From NCBI RefSeq assembly GCF_021730395.1, contig NC_069366.1, positions 88,524,501 through 88,588,500 of the forward strand: 64,000 nucleotides of DNA, given 5' to 3'. The notes beneath the pieces are model-generated. The model had not been told where the DNA came from. It ran no database searches and was given only the letters and a program-made list of their open reading frames with translations. The stretch is from Mercenaria mercenaria (taxonomy: Eukaryota; Mollusca; Bivalvia; Venerida; Veneridae). Shown here one piece after another: positions 22,101 to 30,755 of the stretch. The first letter of the stretch is position 1. The number at the start of each line of letters is the position of its first letter. A program made the position numbers and the translations under genes.

Positions 22101-23221
22101 GCTGGTACCTCTTCTATAAATCCTCGTTGTTCTTGCTCTCTGATTATCTCCCCATACGTGTGTAGTAGTTTAGGTTCTTTCCTCAATCGGTTGATTACAT
22201 TTTCAGTTCTGCGCCGGCTGATCAATTCATTGGTCGGTAATGTATCGTGTTCTTCCCTCCAAGGTAACTTTGCTATGTATTTACCGTCGTTGTAGGTAAT
22301 GCACGTATCTTGGTAATGTGTCAAGTACTGTTCATATTCCTGTTTCTTGGTTACTGGTTCGACTCCCATGGATTCGATTTTCCAAAACTTTTCTAAGTCA
22401 ACCTCTTCTTTGCTATGCAGCGTGAACACATTCATCATGGATACGGGTGTCGGCGTAATGTTTCTAAATGTGGGAACATTGAGAGGTCCTGACAAAAGAT
22501 AGCCGAGTTTTGACTGTATGGCTGTAGGTCCGTTGCCACGAATAACCTCGTCTTGCACTATAGTCCAATAAAAATCTGCACCAACTAAAATCTCTATGTT
22601 AAAGTCATCACTTGTATGCACCGGATGTGCTAGTTTGAGTCCCTTTAAATATGACAGTTCTCTAACTTGGTTTGTGTACGTTGCTAACGGCACGGAAATC
22701 TCGGGCACGATTAACACTTTAACTGGTATATCTTCATGGGTCGACTCTAAATAGATAACTGCTGTATCAAGATGACGTAGTCGTCGTTCTTTGTCGCCAA
22801 ATCCTGAGAGTGATAATGCTTCTTGTCCAGTCGGTTTTATTTCAAGCTTTCTAGCCATGCTTTCCGTAATAAAAGAACTCTGGGAACCTTCGTCGAAGAG
22901 TATATTGGCGGGAAATGATATGCTGGTAGACTTCACTGCCGAAACGGCTGTTTTCAACAAAACTGGTCCAGTAGAAATCGTCTGCGTAGAGTGCAAAACT
23001 GCTGAATCAGTTTCCTTTACGTTGCATTGTTGGTTGGTAGGTGTTTCAGTCGATGTAGACTCACTTCCGGTACAAATACTTGTATGGTGTCGTTTGGAGC
23101 ACTTCTTACATTTGAATCTGGATCTGCAGTCTGACAGTTTATGAGCACCGAGGCAGTTAAAACACAACTTATTCTTTTTCACTATGTCCATTCTCTCTTT
23201 ATAATCTGTAACTTTTTGCAT
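19136..23221 (-). CDS. BEL/Pao pol-like frame
   Basis: 1,361 codons. In order: further zinc-knuckle cysteines (CFNCLGAHKLSDC, CKKC...HHTSIC), an aspartic-protease region (LFDEGSQSSF), reverse transcriptase (around YAICTDIEKAFLNV and FGATCSPFILNA), RNase H (FCDASVKAYGACAYL), an integrase zinc-binding region (DAHETQLHAGLE ... CVTC), the integrase core (GIDFTG, MSDNALTF) and a DUF5641-type tail. This set and order is the BEL/Pao signature. Long frames on the + strand here are shadows. Confidence 0.95.
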   Translation of the reverse strand: MQKVTDYKERMDIVKKNKLCFNCLGAHKLSDCRSRFKCKKCSKRHHTSICTGSESTSTETPTNQQCNVKETDSAVLHSTQTISTGPVLLKTAVSAVKSTSISFPANILFDEGSQSSFITESMARKLEIKPTGQEALSLSGFGDKERRLRHLDTAVIYLESTHEDIPVKVLIVPEISVPLATYTNQVRELSYLKGLKLAHPVHTSDDFNIEILVGADFYWTIVQDEVIRGNGPTAIQSKLGYLLSGPLNVPTFRNITPTPVSMMNVFTLHSKEEVDLEKFWKIESMGVEPVTKKQEYEQYLTHYQDTCITYNDGKYIAKLPWREEHDTLPTNELISRRRTENVINRLRKEPKLLHTYGEIIREQEQRGFIEEVPADQICTTRKLHYIPHHHVKKDSATTPIRIVYDCSCRSGREFPSLNDCLMNTPPHLTDLTTILIRFRYNKYAICTDIEKAFLNVGLHADDRDVTRFYWLTDPDDPASTLKTYRFKSVLFGATCSPFILNATILKHLEIHQCELTDLIKSGLYVDNILTSVQDEQKLHDFFESSRQIFKQASFNLRSWSSNSEALRTKFKAGGIDDKDKEIKVLGMRWNPETDVLYIPQRTLSMQNDHLLAKREILKESSSIFDPLGLLNPVTVRSKVLMQSLWQRKLEWDELLPDDIIKEWCSIRADVKKAIDMKFPRCYFPDDSPTEKNLHIFCDASVKAYGACAYLVSGSHSTLVMAKNRVAPIKQLTIPKLELCAAVLGARLCHHIITSIECQRVYLWSDSQIALQWISTSKKQPIFVSNRVQEIHELTKTYEWRYCSTDTNPADILSRGLSYDKFHDNRLWFHGPDWLTNTASFPVKSTISQIHVNDNSQGEDTIVLVKETPFVPGILHILDLQRFSSYQKVLRVCAYIFRFVDQCKKQKKYGGDLHPHELDTAARTLIKHTQYVRCPDVLDYMKKTNSRCIKPALVRQLDLYLDIDKILRCGGRIANAPLPEETRFPYLIPSRGKLTELLVTDAHETQLHAGLESTVTYLRQRFWIPSIRQRVRTIIRTCVTCRKVTAKPYRVPDPPPLPSDRLKHAPPFTVTGIDFTGALTVKATDGRLLKVYICLFTCANTRAVHLEIVTDMKTESFILAVRRFISRQSTPKVFMSDNALTFIATAKIMKEEVLNPHGITWKFIPQHAPWYGGWWERLIGLTKTSLKKVLGKALINLETLQTLITEVECIINDRPLTHSSTDPADDEPLTPSHLLYGRRITTPIYPDDREEPEADDMSRDKADKLYRFKSATIEHFWSRWKHEYLTSLREFHKHLGGEGDLIRIGDVVQIHDDTLPRSRWSLGVIDDVVTGADGRTRAARVKSRKGIITRPIAKLYPLELIE

Positions 23222-24378
23222 TCTAAGCTTGAATGATGTCCTTTACAATATACACATTTCTTCTCTGTATAACTCTTTGGTTTTCGCTGTGTAGTGGAAT
23301 TGCTTTTCTTCGTTTTGTGGGAATCGGACTTCGTGAGAAATGTGGAGGTCGTGGCTGGGACGTCATATTGTTTTACGTACGGGGCTCCGGCATCCAGAAT
23401 AGTAATCTCGGATAGTAAACTACTCAAAAGTTCGGGTAAGCGCCAAGACTGTGACCCGTGCGCACGTGTCATATTCTGTCTGACGTCGGAAGGTAGTTTC
23501 TGCAACATCACTGGAGTAAGCAGGGAACCATACGTGGATTCTGATTGGTTTAACGATTCTAGCGCTCTGATGTAGGTTTCTGTTGTGTCGTAGAATCTGC
23601 GTAAACTCGAAACTGTGTGCGTAGGTGCGGGGACTTCTAGTAAAGCCGTCATGTATGATTGTATGATAATATCTTTCTGTCCATAACGTTCATGAAGTAG
23701 GGAAATAGCTTTCTCGTAATTAGAATTAGTGAGCGAGAAACCAGCTATCATCTGTAATGCCTCATTTCTAAGAGAAGTCTTCAGGTAAGTAAACTTCTGT
23801 ACTCCGCTCAGCGATGCATTATTGTGAATTGCACATTCGTACGAGTCCCAAAAGGACTGCCATTCTAAAATATCACCGTCAAACTTAGGAAGCTCGAGTT
23901 TAGGTAATCTGTGATATACTGAGCCGTAACTCGGGTTGGCCGTGGATGCATGCCCTTGTATGCTGTAAGAATAGTTATTTTCGCGTTGTGTTCTGTTTTC
24001 TGTGCCTTCTGGGATCAGAATAGGAAAAACTTGTGAATTTGCATTGAGATTAGAAAATTTGACTTGCCTGAATTTGCTCACTCGTTGAATTCTATTTCTG
24101 AACTCGTACACATAATCTTCTTGGTCCAAAATTTCATGTTCAATCTCCTCAGCATTCTCTTCCGGGATAGAGTTCACAATTTGTTCGTGTATGTCCGTTA
24201 TAATTTGGAGTTTGCATTTCAGCGTATCCTCAATGGTTTGGAGCTCGTCAAAATTCGTTCCCTCTAAATCAATAGTTTCAAATTTGGTAAAAACTCGCGT
24301 CACTGCTCCTTTCTGTCCTTTAAGCACTGCCCGTAATCGTGTTGCCATTGTCACGGCACCAAAATGTCGTTTAGACAC
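23182..24378 (-). CDS. BEL/Pao gag-like frame
   Basis: About 390 codons; the first ATG of the frame lies in the LTR and a second, at 24348 just past the primer-binding site, is the likelier start (MATRLRAVLKGQKG). The middle part carries the DUF1759 gag-type core (LPKFDGDILEWQSFWDSY and following). A CxxC...H...C zinc knuckle lies near the end (CVYCKGHHSSLEC). It would form the element's particle coat. It overlaps the next frame by about 40 bases; two-frame LTR elements usually reach the second by frameshifting or re-initiation. Confidence 0.9.
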   Translation of the reverse strand: MSKRHFGAVTMATRLRAVLKGQKGAVTRVFTKFETIDLEGTNFDELQTIEDTLKCKLQIITDIHEQIVNSIPEENAEEIEHEILDQEDYVYEFRNRIQRVSKFRQVKFSNLNANSQVFPILIPEGTENRTQRENNYSYSIQGHASTANPSYGSVYHRLPKLELPKFDGDILEWQSFWDSYECAIHNNASLSGVQKFTYLKTSLRNEALQMIAGFSLTNSNYEKAISLLHERYGQKDIIIQSYMTALLEVPAPTHTVSSLRRFYDTTETYIRALESLNQSESTYGSLLTPVMLQKLPSDVRQNMTRAHGSQSWRLPELLSSLLSEITILDAGAPYVKQYDVPATTSTFLTKSDSHKTKKSNSTTQRKPKSYTEKKCVYCKGHHSSLECKKLQIIKREWT

Positions 24379-24568
24379 TAGTGGAATTTAAATACAAGAC
24401 GTTGTGTGGTTTCTTACAGTTTACTTCTGTTGCTTTCATTTGACTGCGGAAGTACATATATAAAAGTGACGTCAAGGACGTCATACATAATACTATGATA
24501 AACCGCGCCACGTAAACGTGACGCCAAGATTAGCGCGCCAACATGATAACATGTATACTTACATGACA
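24365..24568 (-). repeat. 5' LTR of the BEL/Pao element
   Basis: 204 bp, about 98.5% identical to the 3' LTR. The tRNA-His-type primer-binding site starts a few bases inside it, and the first gag codon follows shortly after. Confidence 0.96.
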
Positions 24569-24991
24569 CCCATTGTGCCTATAATTCAATTTGCTTCCAA
24601 TGAAACACATGGGAACACGTACACGAGGAATCCAGAGAGTAAGGCACCGCCTTAGCAGGTCACGACAATTGTCGCACAAGTTTTTTGTTTTGTTTCATCT
24701 TTAGGGTAAAATATTTACAGGCGCATCGCAGTTAAACTACGCATAACGCTAATAAGTAAAGTTTAACCCTTACATATACAATCACAATAAGGTAATTATA
24801 TGGTAAGACAATATGACAGTCATCATAACTAAAAACAGAAAATGTAAAATGTAGTTATTCGTTTCTTTTTGCTAATATTTCACATGTAATTACCAAGATA
24901 CCATACCAGAAAGAATAGAACGTAAAGAGCGACTAAAAGAAAATTGTTAAAACATTGTTTCATTTTGTTTGGCAGCTTCTTTGTCTGAAAA
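24569..24991. other. 3' flank shared by the two tyrosinase copies
   Basis: From about 24596 to the pseudogene's stop the sequence resembles 34790-35208 downstream of the intact tyrosinase (shared blocks include AAGGCACCGCCTTAGCAGG versus AAGGCACCACCTTAGCAGG). The duplication therefore included the 3' untranslated region. Confidence 0.7.
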
Positions 24992-26120
24992 CTATTGTGA
25001 ATTGTCAACATGAGAACAATCGAAGAAAATTCTAAGAGTTTTATTCTGTACCCCATCACTGAAAACACCTCCTAGCATGAAACGAGATACTGCCTCCTCA
25101 TATGTGCGACCATACACGGTGAGATCGTTGCTCGATATTTTCAGAAACCCAAAACATGGTTTAAATACAGCGGGTTCAGATTCAGGAATTAGACAATAGG
25201 CCTGACACATGGTTCCACACGAATGAACAGCAGACAAGATGACTTCGGTATACTGAACCTCCGGTGATTTTATACCAATATATGTTGTAGCAGAATCTAC
25301 CGGTAAATGACGATCAATAAGAGTATAGCCGAAGTATTCCCCATCGTAATTCAGTCCACTAGATTGTATTCCAACTTTCATTGCACCAGCCTCGTCTTTA
25401 ACGCACGTCTTTGAGTTCTTCGATGAGTGATCTTTTGCTTTGTTCGGAGAGATATTGTGCTGTAACGTTGAAATTTGATTTCCCTGATTTCTTCTGTAAG
25501 TAACGTTTACAGGGATAAATACCCATTTTGTGACATCTGCATGCCCGTTGAGTTCAAAAGTGTTTTGGATTGTTGTAGATGTTTCGTGATAATCAGGTAT
25601 TGGCAGAAGGTTCTTCGACTTGGATACAGGCATTGATGACTTGAAATCTTGTTTAACACCGACGAACCCTCCAGTAAACATACCGTTACGAAAGTGTGAA
25701 CTACGACCGTCGAATGAAGTTGCTTTGTAAACAGGATCACGGGACGGAGGTCGCGTGATGATATTAATTTTCTGTTTCCTTTCTTTCTGTGCCATATTCT
25801 GCTAGAAAATGCACTCTTTCGAAATGCACATGTTCTCGGCTCTGATGGCGGTCCTTCAAACTTTATTCCGTAATTAATCATTAATTCCCCAGCACGGGCC
25901 CGCATTGTACACTTCATATGGGCAGATTTCTTTCTTGTAATTGATAGACATATTTGCCGTGACATGTCACATCGCAGATATTGACTTCCGCAGAAAGGTT
26001 GCCACAAAGAGCAGGAAGGAGAACGTTCATACCTGTACCAGAACTTTGTCCAGAAATTGCTATAACCATCCAGGTTTCTGTACTGTGGAAATCTATCCAT
26101 TGGACGTTCTGCAGCATGTA

Positions 26121-26314
26121 TGTGGCAACGTTAAATGTCGCAACGCCGCTAAATGTCGCAACCACCGTTATATGTCGCAAGGTTGACGTTAAATGTCGCA
26201 ACCACCGCTAAATGTCGCAAAATCGTCTGCCGCTAAATGTCGCACCTTTAACGTTAAATGTCGCAAAAATTTGCCCATCGTTATATGTCGCAACACCAAC
26301 GCTAAATGTCGCAC
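26121..26314 (+). repeat. left terminal inverted repeat of the 2.1-kb transposon
   Basis: 194 bp with nine directly repeated motif copies (TAAATGTCGCA or TATATGTCGCA cores) spaced about 15-25 bp apart. Confidence 0.93.
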
Positions 26315-27027
26315 TATGACTATCAATTCCTTGTGTATATTTACTTTTTTTGAGGGAAGAAAAATTAACAGGGTTATGTAATACAAATAATTATCTTAAT
26401 GATAAGTGTTGTTACGTATAGCAACAAGCGGGCCTTGTTGGCCCTAGATCGCTCACCTGAGTTCCACCTTGTTTGAACAGTCACGCAAGAAAAATATTTA
26501 TTATTTTGTAATATGACCAGTGTTTTAGGACAGAAATATTCTGAGGTTTCTTCTAACTAAATACGATTTGGTAATGATACTGTTTGTTTGTGGGGGTTGG
26601 GTATGGGTGGGGAACGGGGTGAATAACGACACAGAAATCTAAGACACAAACACACAGCACCATGACAATTAATAGAAAATATAAATATTTACATTTCTGA
26701 AGGGGATGGGGGAGAGAGAGAGGGGGTTATGTGTGGGTAGGCGGAAAAGTAGGATAATTAGGGGAATGAGACTAAACCAAACAATTTTAAGAGACTAAAA
26801 GTAAAATAATATCAAAATTCCCGCTTTACCTAAAAATATGTATAAAGGGCCACATAGGATCTTTCTCCGCCATTGAAGCTTGATAGTTACCTTATGATTT
26901 GAAATGTAAACCTCCAAACAAAGAAATAGAATCCATGGCTGATTAATAGAAAATATTCGTTTTCTACAGGTGGTACAAAACACAGTTACAGTCTTCGTGT
27001 CGCGTAGTTAAACATCCTGTTGTGTAA

Positions 27028-27679
27028 CAGGCCCGGATCGCGGCCCGAGCCGATCCCCCACCCCCAACCCCATCCTTGTTGGCTTAGTAGTGACTTATAC
27101 TCATCTAAGTTGCACCCGACTACTTTGGAAATAATATTTTCTCAAAATGTAGACCCAAACCGCCCCAAAGGCGAACATTTTATACTTATATTTCAAAATT
27201 CCCCAGGGGGAAGAACCCTTGAACCCTTAAAATGAGGGGAGTACCCCTCCAGTACCTTAAAATTAAGACAAAAAAATGCACCAGAGGCAACCATTTTATA
27301 CCTGCTTTTCAAACGTTCCCGGGGAGAGCCGCTGAGTCCTCGAAAATGGCAGGGATAACCCCTCCTATACACCGAAATTTTGAATAAAAAATGCAGTAAA
27401 AGTCCAGCATTCCATACTTGTATTTCAAAATTGTGAATGGGAAAAGACCCTAACCACCTAAAATAAGGGGAGTGCCCCTCTAGTACGTACCTCAAAAAAA
27501 TAGACAAAAATGCACCACAGGCCAGCATTTCATACCTGTACATAAAAAAACTTTCCCACAAATACCAATAGAGGAACCCCGTACCTACCGCACGTCGCCG
27601 ATGACGCTTTTGTTTTAAACTGGTCCCCCACCCCCTACCCCCCCCCCTCCTCCATCAATAATTTCTGGCCCCCGGGCTG
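27028..27679. mobile_element. hAT-like element nested in the 2.1-kb transposon
   Basis: Ends CAGGCCCGG ... CCGGGCTG are short imperfect inverted repeats. An 8-bp duplication TTGTGTAA flanks it (27020-27027 and 27680-27687). The 652-bp interior is made of about four diverged ~110-bp tandem units with GGGGAGTACCCCTCCAGTAC, AAAATGCACCAGAGGC and CATTTTATACCTG blocks. The 122-codon frame on the - strand is a translation of these units, not a gene. Confidence 0.8.
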
Positions 27680-28024
27680 TTGTGTAACGAAATTAAGGTC
27701 GACTAAAGACATGCGATACAACGCGCGACAATACGGAGCGCGAGCTTAATATCTCATGAGCTAAACAGGACTCCATAGAATTACATAGTTCAGACCTGAA
27801 ATAAATTTAGTACTGTGGCGAGTACTACGTTAGTGCTCAAACCTTTAGATATAGAATATATAACGTATGTATGGTGCGGGACCACTGAAAAGCAAACGTG
27901 CAGATTAGAGTAAAAGGTCATTTCATCCCTTCCAAATCAACACATTGCATACTGATGCATGCAAGCATGCATTACCTCTTATCTTATCTCTAAGTTGTAA
28001 AGACTGTTTAACTCTTATTTTGCT

Positions 28025-28218
28025 GTGCGACATTTAGCGTTGGAGTTGCGACATATAACGATGGGCAAATTTTTGCGACATTTAACGTTAAAGGTGCGAC
28101 ATTTAGCGGCAGGCGATTTTGCGACATTTAGCGGTGGTTGCGATATTTAACGTCAACCTTGCGACATATAACGGTGGTTGCGACATTTAGCGGCGTTGCG
28201 ACATTTAACGTTGCCACA
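28025..28218 (-). repeat. right terminal inverted repeat of the 2.1-kb transposon
   Basis: Inverted copy of 26121-26314, about 98% identical, again with nine motif copies. Confidence 0.93.
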
Positions 28219-29223
28219 ATGTAGACCTATTATTGGAGGATAATCCATTGATGGATCTACTCCACAAAATGTCGCTTGGCGGATTCGAAATAATTCCCAT
28301 GGCAAGCGTAATCTGTGTACGCTACAAGAAGGAAAAACACCGGATCAGCTGCTGCTGTATTAATACCAGACATATGCCCTCCTATCCAGAGGTGCTGACC
28401 ACTGTGATGTTTTTCAACGTTATAGCCTTCCTTGGCAGTAGGATATACTATATCACTTGTATGGCATCTAGTCAGAACTCTACGAATAACATCACTAGAG
28501 ATTAACCTACTACGACCACCGATATTCCTTGTTAAGTGACCGCCTGGCGCCATCCAGTTAGCAAAGGGACCGACTCTAACACGTCCGTCTCCATTGCCAA
28601 GAAAATTCTTTGTCCAGATGATTGAATCAACTGGATCATGCATGTGGTACTCAAGAGTAGGGTCCAAATATGGAAGAGATAGCCATGGAATTATTCTACG
28701 TAAGGCTTCTTCAAACCTATAAGCAAATGTATTGAAATAATTCAAGAGGTCGATACTGTTTTACTATATTAACATTTTGCAATGTCTTCAAAGTCAGAAG
28801 AACATACTAACATAAGTTGTCGCAAGGCACCTACTGATTTTCATTCTGGGACTACTTACTAAAATACATTTGCTTATGTACAAATATAAATAATGACATA
28901 GTAAAGAATACAACCTAACAAACTGATAGCCAAATAGGTTCAGCATTTTGTTGTCTGCAAAACAGGTCTTTTCTGCTTATTTTAAACCGTTTGATCCGAC
29001 ACGAGCTTTACGCCCTAAATAATTCATTTATTTCGCTAAATGTGTTATTATCAATGTCTCATATTTTCTATGTAATCGAAGTACATCCTCAAAACGGAGG
29101 ATTCATTATGTATACGTACAAAGCCAGAAAACATCTGTGCCATCCATTAAAATTTGGTCCAAAATGAGCTGAAATTACAACGATTCCCGAGTGCAGGCTG
29201 GCAAACACATCATACTGCCCCGT

Positions 29224-30282
29224 CTAAAACATGAGACATAACATTTGTTATCGTTCAAGTTATAAATGTATAACATAATTAAAACACGTACCCGCAGAAA
29301 CTTCGCCGGAACCGAGTTAGATCGGTATAACAACTATGGAAGCATATCTATGTAGTTTATTCAATTTAATTTCTTGGATTAAATCAAAAACGTTTCCTTT
29401 GACACGAAACTATAATATCGATATGAGAAGCACGAAATATATACATTAGCGTAATGTAAGATCATCAGGAAGGAGTGACATGATAGGCACGTGCAGTTTC
29501 CCGCCAAAATGCCCTTATGTATGTACGGTAAAATGCTTCCGATTTCCTGCAAAAGATTTGGATTATAGATGAAAGAAAACTATTTGATTTTACTCCATTA
29601 TGTTATATTCCAATTACAATTGTTGCATTTATATTATATATTGCGTTTATATTAAAATCAGTTTTAAAGTCGACCTGGGATATACCCAAGTAGTAACATT
29701 TGTATGCGCGCATGAAGACATTTTATATTATTCTAACTGTATTGAACACTGAATTCATTAGAGCGGTAGGTATAATTTGTTTACAAAATAACAATAGGTC
29801 ATGGCTGCACAATGAGAAGCAGATGACCCGGCTTTCCTCTGGATTACCGCTTTTCCTTTCCTCGAATAGAAAGACAGACAGATTCGAGACGAAACGGCTG
29901 CAGCGATAAAGAACCGGCATAGTTGCTCAGTACGCACGTGTTAGTCTAGAAACATCTGCGCACGTGCCCATCTATAAGCTACTAATTGATCTCTATAGTA
30001 AGCTTTCCATCATGCCGAGTGATATGTGCGCAGAAGTATTTTTATACTAATACAAATGCAGATGTTTGATACTATTACGTGCGCAAGAAGTAACTAATAC
30101 GTGCGCACGTTTCAGTATGACAAAAACATCACTGTCCCCCTCTGTGATACCTTAACTACATGTATATACATTCCTCGGTTTTTTAAAAATCATAACTGTT
30201 ATTCTAGAAAAGAAAGAGAAAAAAAAACACAACACCTGTATATGTGCCTTCATTTCAAAAGCGTATTCATTAACAGTGCAGA
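29224..30282. other. no gene seen upstream of the tyrosinase pseudogene
   Basis: The first ~50 bases still match intron 3 of the intact tyrosinase. After that I see nothing that looks like exons 1-3. Several GTGCGCAC-like clusters lie at 29930-30110. Confidence 0.45.
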
Positions 30283-30440
30283 GAGCCTAGCTAGTCCGGG
30301 CCCGCTTCGACTACGGGGGGTGGGGGTGGTATTGGGTTTGATCTCCGGCCCCGTCATACCAAAGACGTGAGAAATATTACCAGTAGCTCTCTTCCTTGGA
30401 TGCTTATCATTAAAAGGGAAACTGGTTTCTCTGCTCCTAC
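30283..30440 (+). mobile_element. SINE B, degenerate copy
   Basis: A tRNA-like head relic (CCCGCTTCGACTACGGGGGG, GGGTTTGATCTCCGG) is followed by CCCCGTCATACCAAAGACGT and CCAGTAGCTCTCTTCCTTGG, matching the full SINE at 32625-32943 on the other strand. Confidence 0.6.
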
Positions 30441-30502
30441 CCTGATGATGGATTCATCAGGAATGAAATGTCGAAATTGATTTATATAAGTTGTAAAATT
30501 TG

Positions 30503-30755
30503 CTTCACAAGCTAAATAAGGACACCGCAGATTTGCGGATCACAGGTTCGCGAGTGCTATCCCCGGGCGAGGCTTTTCTTCTCCGTGATGATTTGATAGG
30601 GGGTATAGTGACTACAATCATTCGTCCTCCATCTCATAATCATGTGGGGAAGTTGACAACTACATGCGGAGAACAGGTTTTTACTGGTACGGAATCCAGG
30701 AACCTGTTACTGTTGAAAAACAGCGTTAAAACACAAAACAAAACAAATCGCAATC
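30503..30755 (+). mobile_element. SINE A copy
   Basis: Decayed head with B box GGTTCGCGAGTGCTATCCCC, then the typical body ATTCGTCCTCCATCTCATAA, CATGTGGGGAAGTTGACAAC, GGAGAACAGGTTTTTACTGG and TACGGAATCCAGGAACC, then a GTTGAAAAACAGCGTTAAAA tail and AAACAAAAC. Confidence 0.75.

Larger units (their letters stand above)
18656..24568 (-). mobile_element. BEL/Pao LTR retrotransposon, whole-looking and young
   Basis: A 5.9-kb element read on the - strand. It has 204-bp LTRs, TG...CA ends and a 5-bp target duplication CCCAT (18651-18655 and 24569-24573). A primer-binding site follows the 5' LTR (TGGTGCCGTGAC, complementary to the 3' end of tRNA-His), and two long overlapping frames encode gag-like and pol-like regions. 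The domain order protease, reverse transcriptase, RNase H, integrase and the gag and integrase-end domains identify BEL/Pao. The LTRs differ at about three positions, pointing to a recent insertion. No obvious break is visible, so it may be whole. It sits about 420 bp downstream of the tyrosinase pseudogene. Confidence 0.96.
26121..28218. mobile_element. 2.1-kb terminal-inverted-repeat transposon, unclassified
   Basis: Inserted in the tyrosinase pseudogene's last exon. The intact paralogue (around 36190) gives the empty site, so the ends are exact: TGTGGCAACG ... CGTTGCCACA, flanked by the 5-bp duplication ATGTA (26116-26120 and 28219-28223). The inverted termini are 194 bp and differ at about three positions. 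Each is built of nine copies of a ~15-bp motif, consensus GYTAWATGTCGCAAC. The interior has no transposase; it holds a hAT-like element and a fragment of the degenerate intergenic repeat. The superfamily is unclear: a 5-bp duplication is known for Transib, but the ends do not match that family. Confidence 0.92.
24992..29223 (-). pseudogene. tyrosinase pseudogene, partial tandem copy
   Basis: Two exons match the gene at 35209-41946. A 104-base copper-A exon (29120-29223) keeps all three histidines (LHSG, SAHFGPNFNGWHR). The large last exon begins at 28716 after a TTATAG acceptor. The last exon is interrupted by a 2.1-kb transposon at 26121-28218. Compared with the intact copy it also has a net 5-base gain near 28305 and a 22-base loss near 25800, both shifting the frame. 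The third copper-B histidine is gone (FFLLVA where the intact copy has FFLYHA). No counterparts of exons 1-3 were found, and homology fades about 50 bases into intron 3, so the duplication was probably partial from the start. Confidence 0.9.

Noticed and set aside
27193-27561. 122-codon frame on the - strand
   Set aside because: Lies in the ~110-bp tandem units of the nested hAT-like element and has no domain.
28233-28505. 90-codon frame on the + strand
   Set aside because: Antisense to the tyrosinase pseudogene exon.
29723-29920. Possible exon 3 of the second tyrosinase copy
   Set aside because: Spacing was tempting, but the translation does not match the LPDKDRFAFHRALNTMKK pattern in any frame.
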